A stretch of 64,000 bases of DNA from Paraburkholderia largidicola (GTDB lineage: Bacteria; Pseudomonadota; Gammaproteobacteria; Burkholderiales; Burkholderiaceae). A model generated the notes under the pieces. It was not told where the DNA came from. It saw only the letters and a list, made by a program, of their open reading frames with translations, and made no database searches. Location of the stretch: assembly GCF_013426895.1 (NCBI RefSeq), contig NZ_AP023175.1, positions 558,001 through 622,000 on the forward strand, read 5' to 3'. This document shows, piece after piece, positions 26,135-33,771 of this stretch. Every line of letters starts with the position of its first letter. The first letter of the stretch is position 1. Made by a program: the position numbers and the translations under genes.

Positions 26135-27327
26135 AAGAGCCGCTGTTGATCGTCGATGCACGCTTGCCCGATGGCACGTGCGTCGACGTGTCGATCGTCA
26201 ATGGCCGCATCGATGCGATCGGCCCTGATTTACGGGTCGAAAACGAGGTTGCGCACGAAAACGCGAACGGCGCCCTGCTGTTGCCCGGCTTCGTCGAAGG
26301 CCACACGCATCTCGACAAGACGATGTGGGGCATGCCCTGGTATCGCAACGAAGTGGGGCCTAAGCTCACCGATCGCATCGAAAACGAGCGCCGCTTTCGC
26401 GCGCAAAGCGGACACGACGCGGCGGCTGCATCGCTCGCGCTGGCCCGCGCTTTTCTGCAAGCCGGTACGACGCGCTTGCGCACGCATGTCGATATCGATA
26501 CCGACGCGGGCCTCAAGCACCTCGAAGGCGTGCTGAAGACGCGCGACGCACTGCGCGATGTGCTCGACATGCAGACAGTAGCGTTTCCGCAATCGGGCAT
26601 GCTCACACGCAAGGGCACCGTCACGTTGCTCGACGAGGCGCTGCGCGCGGGCGCCGACGTGCTCGGCGCGCTGGACCCGGCCTTGATCGACGGCGATCCC
26701 GTTGCATCACTGAATGCGACGTTCGATCTCGCCGAACGCCATCAGAAACCGATCGATATCCATCTGCACGAGCCCGCCGAGATAGGCGCATTCACGTTGA
26801 AGCTGCTGCTCGATCGCGTCGAGGCGCTCGGTATGCAGGGGCGCGTCGTGATCAGCCATGCGTTCTGTCTCGGCGCGCTCGCGCCGCGCGAGCGCGATCC
26901 GCTGCTCGAACGGCTCGCGTTGCTGAACGTCGCGCTGCTCACGACAGCGCCCGCTTCCGTGCCCGTGCCGCCGCTTGCAGTGTGTATCGAGAAAGGCGTC
27001 ACGCTCTTCGGCGGCAACGACGGCATCCGCGATACATGGAATCCGTTCGGCTCGCCCGACATGCTGGAGCGCGCGATGCTGATCGGCATGCGTTACGACT
27101 TGCGCCGCGACGATGCGCTCGCCATTGCGTTCGATTGCGTGAGTCATACGGCTGCGCGCGGCTGCGGGTTCGCCGATTATGGCCTGCACGTGGGCGCGCG
27201 CGCCGACCTCGTGCTCGTCGATGTGGAGACCGTCGCACATGCCGTTGCGGCACGTCCTGTGCGCAAGCTGGTCGTGGCGAATGGACGGATCGTGGCACGC
27301 GACGGCACGCTGGTCGAAGGCGTGTGA
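26131..27327 (+). CDS. CodA-like amidohydrolase (cytosine deaminase family)
   Basis: 398-residue metal-dependent hydrolase. Metal ligands are GHTHLDK (HxH motif), HVDID, IHLHE, ISHAF and GGNDGIRDTWNPFG, in the order and spacing of the CodA/cytosine-deaminase branch. N- and C-terminal beta-sandwich segments (IVDARLPDG...LLLPGFVE and VLVDVETVAHAV...VANGRIVARDG) are intact. It should deaminate or hydrolyse a cyclic amide such as cytosine, isoguanine or a related compound; specificity is not visible. It overlaps the upstream membrane gene by 4 nt and is followed by a terminator shared with the convergent phospholipase gene. Confidence 0.85.
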   Translation: MKEPLLIVDARLPDGTCVDVSIVNGRIDAIGPDLRVENEVAHENANGALLLPGFVEGHTHLDKTMWGMPWYRNEVGPKLTDRIENERRFRAQSGHDAAAASLALARAFLQAGTTRLRTHVDIDTDAGLKHLEGVLKTRDALRDVLDMQTVAFPQSGMLTRKGTVTLLDEALRAGADVLGALDPALIDGDPVASLNATFDLAERHQKPIDIHLHEPAEIGAFTLKLLLDRVEALGMQGRVVISHAFCLGALAPRERDPLLERLALLNVALLTTAPASVPVPPLAVCIEKGVTLFGGNDGIRDTWNPFGSPDMLERAMLIGMRYDLRRDDALAIAFDCVSHTAARGCGFADYGLHVGARADLVLVDVETVAHAVAARPVRKLVVANGRIVARDGTLVEGV

Positions 27328-27350
27328 ACCACGCTTGCGCGTAGCCAGAC

Positions 27351-27395
27351 AAAAAAAGCCCCGGCATGTGAACCATGCCGGGGCCAAGCTTTTGC
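27351..27395. terminator. bidirectional terminator, amidohydrolase / plcN
   Basis: Perfect 11-bp stem (27358-27368 with 27374-27384, loop TGAAC). It has a seven-A tract before it (T7 on the minus strand) and a short CTTTT after it, placed between convergent genes. Confidence 0.92.
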
Positions 27396-27415
27396 GCTGT
27401 TTTACACCCTGACGA

Positions 27416-29569
27416 TCAGGCTGCTGTCATGACGGGCGCAACGGCCGCCGGATCGCTGATGCTCGTCTTGCCCGTTTCGACGTGACCGGCAAGGCGGCGC
27501 TGGAACGACGCGTCATCGTTGTCGCTCACCGTCAGGTCGTACCAGTGGTGGCTCGCCGACAATACCCAGGCCTCTTCGATCGACGCATTCGGCGGCACGA
27601 TCACAGGGCGCGGATGCGCGCCATACGCGTTATCGACCACGGATAGCCGCGCAATGCTGTCGCCATGATTCGTGAACTTCAGATACACGTTGCCGTTGCC
27701 GACGTCGTAATGCGTCTTCACTTCCGGCATGGCGGGCTTGCGGTTGTGGCCGAACAGGCCCTGCACATTGGCCTGGTTCGACTGCGGCTGCGCGTTGCCC
27801 GCAAAGCGGCGCACGAAACCATTCGGACCGTACACGGTGAACGCATATACGCCATTCGTCGACGACAGGTTGAACACGTCCTTCAGCGTCTTGCCCGCTT
27901 CCACCGTATAACGCCACGGACCGTCCGTGCGGTTCGTCGAGTACACATAGAAGTGCGCGCCCTGATCGCCCGTATTGCCGAATTCGATCGTCAGCGAGTT
28001 GGCCTTCTCGTCGACCTTGCCGTTCACATGCAATTCATACGGCAACGCACGCGCGAAACGGATGCCCGTTTCCTGCGGATCGATTGCGCCCGGCACGGCA
28101 GGCACCGTCGGCGCGGGCTGCGTCGCGCACTGGTTGTCGGCCATGCTCTTGTAGTTGCTCGTGTCCGGCAGCGGCGGCATCTTCGCATCCGGCGTGCGGA
28201 AGTCGAAGGCCGTCGTGAGGTCGCCGCACACCGCGCGACGCCATGCCGTGATGTTCGGCTCATGCACGCCGAAGCGCGTTTCGATGAAGCGGATCACCGA
28301 CGTGTGGTCGAACACCTGCGAGCACACGAAGCCGCCCTTCGTCCATGGCGACACGATCGTCATCGGCACGCGCGGCCCGAGGCCGTACGGCAGGTTGTCG
28401 GCCGTGTAGCTGCCGCCGCGGCCCGGATTGACGACGTCGTGAATCTCGCCGTCCGCCGTCACCGTTGAAAGGCCTTGCGCGCGCGACGTTGCCACTTGTG
28501 GCGGCACGACGTGATCGAAGAAGCCGTCGTTCTCGTCGTACATGATGAAGAGCACCGTCTTGCTCCACACCTCCGGGTTCGACGTCAGCGCGTCGAGAAT
28601 CTGCGACGTGTACTCCGCGCCGTACGCAGGCGTGTACTTCGGATGCTCCGAGTACGCGGCGGGCGGGCACAGCCACGACACTTGCGGCAGGCGGTTGGCC
28701 TGCACGTCGGCCTTCAGGTCGTCGATCGTGCGCACCGTCTGCGCGCGCTGGAACAGCGACGAGCCGGGTTGCGCATTGATGAAGTTCTCGAAGTTCTGCA
28801 GGATGTTCGTTCCGTAGTTGCCGTTCAGCGGGTCGGAGCCGTCCGTGCCCTGCTGATAGATCTGCCACGAGATACCGGCCGCTTCCAGACGCTCCGGATA
28901 GGTCGTCCACGACAGCAACTGATACTTCGGCGGCACGTCGCCATCCACGAAGTCGTTATTGTCGAGCAGCGGACCGCCCTTCGTGCCCGTCGGATCGACC
29001 ATGCCCGTCATCAGGTAGGAACGGTTCGGGTGCGTCGGTCCCGGCAGCGAGCAGAAGTACGCGTCGCAGATCGTGAATGCATCGGCCAGCGCGTAGTGGA
29101 ACGGAATGTCCGAGCGCAGGTGATAGCCCATCGTCATGTCCGTCTTGTTCGCGGGCCACTGGTCATAGCGGCCGCCGTCGATCGCGCCGTGCGTCTTGTA
29201 CCACGAGTGATCCAGATCGCCGACGCATTGCGCGCTGGTGGTCTGCGTGTTCAGGTGGAACGGCAGCACGGGCTTGGTCGGATCGGCTTTCGACGGCTGA
29301 TACCAGACTGGCTTGCCATTGGGCAGCGGGATCGGAAAGCGGTCGTTGTAGCCGCGCACGCCGCGCATATGACCGAAGTAATGATCGAACGAACGGTTCT
29401 CCTGCATGAACACGACAATGTGCTCGACGTCACGGATCGAGCCCGTGCGCGAATTGGCGGGGACGGCAAGTGCATTGCGGATCGATTCCGGCAGCATCGT
29501 CACGGCGGCGGCGGCGCCCGCGGACGTTGCGGCTGTCTTTAGAAAACGGCGACGGCTATTGGATGTCAT
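27416..29569 (-). CDS. plcN: phosphocholine-specific phospholipase C (PlcN type)
   Basis: 717 residues. A twin-arginine signal, SRRRFLKTAATSAGAAAA, is followed by the phosphoesterase core: IRDVEHIVVFMQENRSFDHYFGHMRGVRG, then LPGPTHPNRSYLMTG, and VLFIMYDENDGFFDHVVPP carrying the metal ligands. The C-terminal ~200 residues form two DUF756 repeats (VNGKVDEKANSLTIEFGNTG and NVYLKFTNHGDSIARLSVVDN). The length and architecture are those of Burkholderia and Pseudomonas PlcN/PlcH, which cleave phosphatidylcholine outside the cytoplasm after Tat export. A small lipoprotein gene lies 106 nt upstream on the same strand. Haemolytic activity is not predictable. Confidence 0.94.
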   Translation of the reverse strand: MTSNSRRRFLKTAATSAGAAAAVTMLPESIRNALAVPANSRTGSIRDVEHIVVFMQENRSFDHYFGHMRGVRGYNDRFPIPLPNGKPVWYQPSKADPTKPVLPFHLNTQTTSAQCVGDLDHSWYKTHGAIDGGRYDQWPANKTDMTMGYHLRSDIPFHYALADAFTICDAYFCSLPGPTHPNRSYLMTGMVDPTGTKGGPLLDNNDFVDGDVPPKYQLLSWTTYPERLEAAGISWQIYQQGTDGSDPLNGNYGTNILQNFENFINAQPGSSLFQRAQTVRTIDDLKADVQANRLPQVSWLCPPAAYSEHPKYTPAYGAEYTSQILDALTSNPEVWSKTVLFIMYDENDGFFDHVVPPQVATSRAQGLSTVTADGEIHDVVNPGRGGSYTADNLPYGLGPRVPMTIVSPWTKGGFVCSQVFDHTSVIRFIETRFGVHEPNITAWRRAVCGDLTTAFDFRTPDAKMPPLPDTSNYKSMADNQCATQPAPTVPAVPGAIDPQETGIRFARALPYELHVNGKVDEKANSLTIEFGNTGDQGAHFYVYSTNRTDGPWRYTVEAGKTLKDVFNLSSTNGVYAFTVYGPNGFVRRFAGNAQPQSNQANVQGLFGHNRKPAMPEVKTHYDVGNGNVYLKFTNHGDSIARLSVVDNAYGAHPRPVIVPPNASIEEAWVLSASHHWYDLTVSDNDDASFQRRLAGHVETGKTSISDPAAVAPVMTAA

Positions 29570-29675
29570 GATGTTATTGCCTTCTTCTCGGGGGGAAAGG
29601 AATTAACAAGGGAATAACCGCGCGCATTCACGCGCGTTTCTTTGTTTCTTTATTTCTTATTGCCTGAACGACGAT

Positions 29676-30038
29676 TCAATGGCTCTCTTCGCCTGGCGCG
29701 TAGCGAAGCACGGGCGCGACCTGCTGGTTGTCGGCGGCGATACTTGCCTGTGCACTGAGAATGGCGGCACTGTCCTGCGCATCGCTTCGCGCGTTGTCGG
29801 CTGCATTCATGCTGTTCGCGGCCGGCGTATTGAAGGTGTTAGCGGAATTGCCCGCCGTGGCAGGCGGCATCGCCAGTCCGGATGGCGAGGCGGAAGGCGC
29901 AGCGGTATTGGCCTGCGAAGCCGTGGGCGTCGGATTGCTGACCGTGGCGGCATCGTCCGCCCCGCACGCGGCGAGAACGAACGATGCAAGCACAACGATT
30001 GCGCTCACACGCAAGGAAGAGAGAGAAAGTCCGTTCAT
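29676..30038 (-). CDS. small Ala/Asn/Pro-rich lipoprotein
   Basis: 120 residues with a clear lipoprotein signal (SAIVVLASFVLAACG, Cys about 25), followed by a low-complexity Ala/Ser/Thr/Asn-rich region (PTPTASQANTAAPSAS and NTFNTPAANSMNAADNARS) without a recognised fold. It sits just upstream of plcN on the same strand and may be co-transcribed. It could be a surface or periplasmic linker protein. The frame is supported by the lipobox rather than by homology. Confidence 0.6.
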   Translation of the reverse strand: MNGLSLSSLRVSAIVVLASFVLAACGADDAATVSNPTPTASQANTAAPSASPSGLAMPPATAGNSANTFNTPAANSMNAADNARSDAQDSAAILSAQASIAADNQQVAPVLRYAPGEESH

Positions 30039-30116
30039 TCGAGCATCCAGGTTCCAGCGGAATCGACCGATGACGGCTTGCCGGGGAAGGCTGGCCGTCG
30101 CTGGAAACGCAGTCTG

Positions 30117-30236
30117 AAGTCGAATGAAGAAATTATTGTGAAACGTTTGCCAAGGAAAAGAAATACCTTGAAATATTTCTTATTGGAAAGCCATTAGAAA
30201 GCGAAAGGCAACACGAAAGTCATCGTCTAATTGTCT
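30117..30236. other. AT-rich region with inverted repeat
   Basis: Between the lipoprotein start and the racemase stop the GC content drops. AAGAAATA (30158-30165) pairs with TATTTCTT (30174-30181) around an 8-nt spacer. This could be a protein-binding site for the lipoprotein-plcN promoter or a weak terminator for the racemase transcript. Confidence 0.35.
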
Positions 30237-31730
30237 TTAAAGCAGTTCGGCATTAAATGCCGCATTGCCTTCCTTGCACCTCGCATAAGCGGCATATTCG
30301 ACCGGCGCCGCTTCGTGCCTCGCGCTCGCCGGAGTGCCAGGCAGCGTGCCTCGCGCGAACTCGACGCAACATCTTGCGAGCACGTCCGTCGGATCGACGA
30401 GATGAGCGCTGCGACCCTCGCGCGTCACCGTCGCCGCTTGCGGGAAAAGAAGCGGCAGCTCGGTGCAGGCAAGCAGAATGACTTCGACCTGCTGCAACAA
30501 CAGGCTTTGGACAGCTGCGATGATGTCGTCGGCGCAATCGCCGCTCGTAAAGCCCGCCTTCACGCCCCGCGCGCCATAGATCGCGTTCATCACGCGCGCC
30601 TGCATCGCCCGCGGCGGCAGGACCTGGGTCATGCCGCGCGCTTCGAGTGCCGTGCGATAGACACCGCTGGCAATCGTGCCGTCCGTCGCGAGCAGGCCGA
30701 TACGATCGACGGCGGGAAACGTCGTGCGCAAATAGTCAGCCGTCACGTTCATCATGTTGATGATAGGCACGCGCAAGCGCGCTTCGATCGGCCCGATGAA
30801 CGCGTGCGCGGTATTGCAAGGAATCGCGATCAGATCGGCGCCGCCGTCTTCGAGTTTCTTGCATGTCGCGTAGAGCGCGAGCGTCGGGTCCGCGCCCTCG
30901 CCCGTCAGATGATCGGTGCGATCGGGAATCTGCGGGTTCTGTTCGACGATGACCTTGATGTGATCCTGATCGCGCGCAGCGGGCGTATTGCGCACGACCT
31001 TGTGCATGAAGTCGACGGTCGCGGCAGGCCCAACGCCGCCCACCACGCCGAGCCTGATCTGATGTGCCGGTTTGCGATGATCGGCGAACAACAGATGTTG
31101 CGCGTACACCGACAAGCTATCGACGATGGGCACGGCCTGAGCGCCGAGCCGCCGCAGCGACAATGCGCTATCGCTGCTGCCCGGCAGCAGCACATCGACG
31201 CCCTGCCCGATCAGCGCGTCACATGCTTCACGCAGCCCGTCCACACTCGTTAAACCTGTGCTCACCACTTCGAGACACGCGCGCTCGCCGTATCGCTCGA
31301 ACAGTCCGCGCTCGCACAGCACCGGCGACGTCAGCACGCCGACGCGGCGCGCAAGCGGATAACGCTGGCGAATATGCGCAAACAGCGCAGCGACCATATC
31401 GACGATAGCAAGCGTCGTGTTCTGCTGTAATTCGTCGATAAACAAATGGCTTTCGAAACATGGCAGCGCAACAGCGGGCAAGCCGCGCTGTTCGAAATCG
31501 CGAATTGCGTCGAATACCCGCAATTTGTGTTGCGCGGAACCCGCGACATAAGAAATCGATGCACGGCGCTCGATATCCGAGACGCGTTCGACAGCAATAT
31601 CCAATGGCTGAAACGTTCGCGCAGCGGCATTCGCATCATGCATATTGCGCAAAACTTCCACGCTTGCGAGCCACGCCGCGCCGCCGACCATGCCGAGCGC
31701 ACGCCGTCCCACCCCAGACGATGTATTCAT
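30237..31730 (-). CDS. tandem Asp/Glu racemase-like protein
   Basis: 497 residues, twice the usual length. It has two aspartate/glutamate racemase domains in tandem (about 10-225 and 226-470), each starting with a GMVGG/GVVGGVGPAATVDF motif. The C-terminal domain has both catalytic cysteines (C305 in IAIPCNTAHAF and C422 in ILLACTELPLLF). The N-terminal domain keeps the first (C91 in VALPCFESHLF), but the second site reads LLPGSSDSAL, so that half is probably not a two-base racemase. A plausible role is a two-domain racemase or a sensor with one dead domain. The ATG at 31730 is followed by a typical start. No operon partner is evident. Confidence 0.85.
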   Translation of the reverse strand: MNTSSGVGRRALGMVGGAAWLASVEVLRNMHDANAAARTFQPLDIAVERVSDIERRASISYVAGSAQHKLRVFDAIRDFEQRGLPAVALPCFESHLFIDELQQNTTLAIVDMVAALFAHIRQRYPLARRVGVLTSPVLCERGLFERYGERACLEVVSTGLTSVDGLREACDALIGQGVDVLLPGSSDSALSLRRLGAQAVPIVDSLSVYAQHLLFADHRKPAHQIRLGVVGGVGPAATVDFMHKVVRNTPAARDQDHIKVIVEQNPQIPDRTDHLTGEGADPTLALYATCKKLEDGGADLIAIPCNTAHAFIGPIEARLRVPIINMMNVTADYLRTTFPAVDRIGLLATDGTIASGVYRTALEARGMTQVLPPRAMQARVMNAIYGARGVKAGFTSGDCADDIIAAVQSLLLQQVEVILLACTELPLLFPQAATVTREGRSAHLVDPTDVLARCCVEFARGTLPGTPASARHEAAPVEYAAYARCKEGNAAFNAELL

Positions 31731-32104
31731 AGTCCCTCGCTTGCTCTCTTATTGGAAGCGCGTATTCCGCCGACGCCGATGGACGGGCCGCCGGCGCCTT
31801 ACATCGAATCCGCTATCGCGGCGCCGATCAGAATATAAATCCGAATGAGAATTTATGTTGCATGAATAAGGCGGAAAGTCTCCTTATAAACAACAACCTT
31901 TCGCTAATTCGCACCTTTAACCACCGCCAATTACGTCTGGTTAACCCTTGGATGCGTCGAAATTGTTAATTAACGACGATTGATTCCATTCAGAACGGAA
32001 ACCCTATGCTCGCTAATCGCACTTGTTACGGGTCCAACCTTTGCTGAATTTGCAATCTTGGGAGGTAGAAAGACGCCGCAGCACCACTTTGGAGACCCGG
32101 GAAG
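31731..32104. other. AT-rich intergenic region
   Basis: 374 bp of relatively low GC with no gene. It contains TTAACCA-N14-TGGTTAA (31917-31923 and 31938-31944) and the palindrome GTTAATTAAC (31965-31974). It separates the divergent racemase and response-regulator genes and presumably holds both promoters; AT-rich character would suit nucleoid-protein binding. Confidence 0.6.
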
Positions 32105-32548
32105 ATGGCAACGAAAAATCCATACGACAGTGATGACGAGTTTCAATGGCGCGCAATCGGCGCACACATGAGCGACAACCGGCGCGTGCTGGTCGTCGAC
32201 GATTACGCCGATGCCGCCGACGCGCTGCAACTGCTGCTGTTCGCAAACGGCTTCGAATGCCGCGCCATGCATCGCGCCGAGGACGTCTGCGAACTCGCCT
32301 CCCAATGGCAGCCATTCGCGGTCGTGCTCGACATTGCCATGCCGGGCGTCGATGGACTCGAGCTTGCGCGTCGCCTGCGCGCCTCCGACTCGACCTCGCA
32401 TATGCTGCTGATCGCGTGTACGGGCTACGCGTCGCAACTCGATCGCGAGCGGGCGCGCGAAGCCGGCTTCGATGCGCATTGCGCGAAACCGCTCACGCCG
32501 CAGCGTCTGCTCGAACTGTTGAAGCAGGCTACCTCGGGCGACGTCTAG
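32105..32548 (+). CDS. single-domain response regulator (CheY-like)
   Basis: 147 residues comprising one receiver domain. The acidic pair is in VLVVDDYADA, the phospho-acceptor Asp is in VVLDIAMPGVDG, the Thr/Ser switch is in IACTGYAS and the conserved Lys is in HCAKPLTPQ. There is no output domain, so it must act by protein contact or as a phosphate sink. The ATG at 32105 (preceded by GGAGACCCGGGAAG) adds a 21-residue extension before the canonical start; the internal ATG at 32168 lacks a ribosome-binding site. No histidine kinase is adjacent. Confidence 0.88.
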   Translation: MATKNPYDSDDEFQWRAIGAHMSDNRRVLVVDDYADAADALQLLLFANGFECRAMHRAEDVCELASQWQPFAVVLDIAMPGVDGLELARRLRASDSTSHMLLIACTGYASQLDRERAREAGFDAHCAKPLTPQRLLELLKQATSGDV

Positions 32549-32565
32549 CGCGTGTGTAATTCATA

Positions 32566-32577
32566 CAGGCATGCCTG
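32566..32577. promoter_or_regulatory. 12-bp palindrome before Ysc84 gene
   Basis: CAGGCATGCCTG is a perfect palindrome in the 234-bp gap between the response regulator and the lipoprotein gene. It is a possible operator; the binding protein is unknown. Confidence 0.25.
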
Positions 32578-32782
32578 CGCCGTCCCAACGCGTCCATACC
32601 GTGAAGGACTAGTCACGCGCCTTGACGCATGTGGATCGACGCCGGCGCGAGGGGCAGGCACGCTAACTGCTGTCGCATTGTCAGTCCTTGCCGCACAAAG
32701 GTTTAGCGCGCCCGGGCGGCTGCGGCGAAGCACCAAGGGAGGCGCTAGCCGGGACCTCGCGTTGACAGACAGGAGAACAACG

Positions 32783-33370
32783 ATGCATAGAAGAAATTTC
32801 ATACTCAGCACCGGCGCCGCACTCGCTGCGGGTGGTCTTGCCCTCTCGGGCTGCACGATGACAGGGCCGCATTCCTCGACGACCACCAGTAATACGGACA
32901 AGCGCCGCGCCATCGATTCGAGCGTCGATGAAACGCTCTCGCGTCTCTACACGACGGCGCACGGCTCGCGCGAACTGGTCGCAAAAGCACGTGGCGTACT
33001 GGTGTTCCCATCCGTCGTGCAGGCAGGCTTCTGGATCGGCGGACAATACGGGCAAGGGTCGCTGCGCGTCGGCGGGCAAACGGTGGGTTACTACAGCACG
33101 GCAGCAGGCTCGTTCGGCCTGCAGATCGGAGCACAGTCGAAGGGCGTGGTCCTGCTGTTCATGACACAGGACGCACTCGACAGCTTCCGCAACAGCCAGG
33201 GCTGGTCGGTCGGCGGCGATGCGACGGTCGCGCTCGTGAAGGTCGGCGCGAACGGCAACATCGATACGACGACGGCCACCAAGCCGGTGGAGGCATTCGT
33301 GCTGACCAACGCCGGACTGATGGCGGGCGTTTCGCTCGAAGGCGCGAAGATTTCGCGGCTGGACATCTGA
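32783..33370 (+). CDS. Ysc84/SYLF-domain lipoprotein
   Basis: 195 residues. The lipoprotein signal MHRRNFILSTGAALAAGGLALSGC (Cys 24) is followed by a SYLF (Ysc84-like) domain, recognised by AKARGVLVFPSVVQAGFWIGGQYGQG near its start and by FVLTNAGLMAGVSLEGAKISRLD at the end. SYLF domains bind phosphoinositides or other lipids in eukaryotes. In bacteria these periplasmic or outer-membrane lipoproteins are common, including in Burkholderia, without a clear role. The ATG at 32783 follows AGGAGAACAACG. A terminator follows the stop. Confidence 0.88.
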   Translation: MHRRNFILSTGAALAAGGLALSGCTMTGPHSSTTTSNTDKRRAIDSSVDETLSRLYTTAHGSRELVAKARGVLVFPSVVQAGFWIGGQYGQGSLRVGGQTVGYYSTAAGSFGLQIGAQSKGVVLLFMTQDALDSFRNSQGWSVGGDATVALVKVGANGNIDTTTATKPVEAFVLTNAGLMAGVSLEGAKISRLDI

Positions 33371-33392
33371 GCGTAATAGAACGCCGACATAC

Positions 33393-33420
33393 ACGGGGCG
33401 CGCAACGCGCCCCGTTTCGC
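33393..33420 (+). terminator. terminator after Ysc84 gene
   Basis: Perfect 10-bp stem (33393-33402 with 33406-33415, loop CAA) followed by TTCGCTT, 22 nt after the stop. Confidence 0.75.
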
Positions 33421-33771
33421 TTGCGCCGGGATGAACGCAGCCATGTAAAACCCTCTGTATTTCCCAACGCGTTTTACATTCGAATATCGACGCACGTCTA
33501 TCACGCGCGTGTTCACCAAGTTGACGCATTTCATCCTCTACAGTGCTTCATGCACCGCAGTCCCGCGCCGCGCAAAGATCTGAAGAAAACGTCGAGCCGC
33601 GCCGCATAAGCATCGCGGAATGCGCGTGCCTATGGCACACCGTTTGCTGCTCAGCGAAGCCGTCGTCCCTCGCTTCTCGCCGACCCGATCCGCGACATGG
33701 ATCGCGCCAGTCATCCGCGGCGGCAATTCAAGCGTCTTATTCAATCTACTCTTTCACCAGGAGTTTCAACC
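33421..33771. other. intergenic leader region of glgA
   Basis: 351 bp with no supported gene. It should hold the glgA promoter and 5' leader. Several short frames here are out of step with the downstream gene and lack coding character. Confidence 0.6.
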
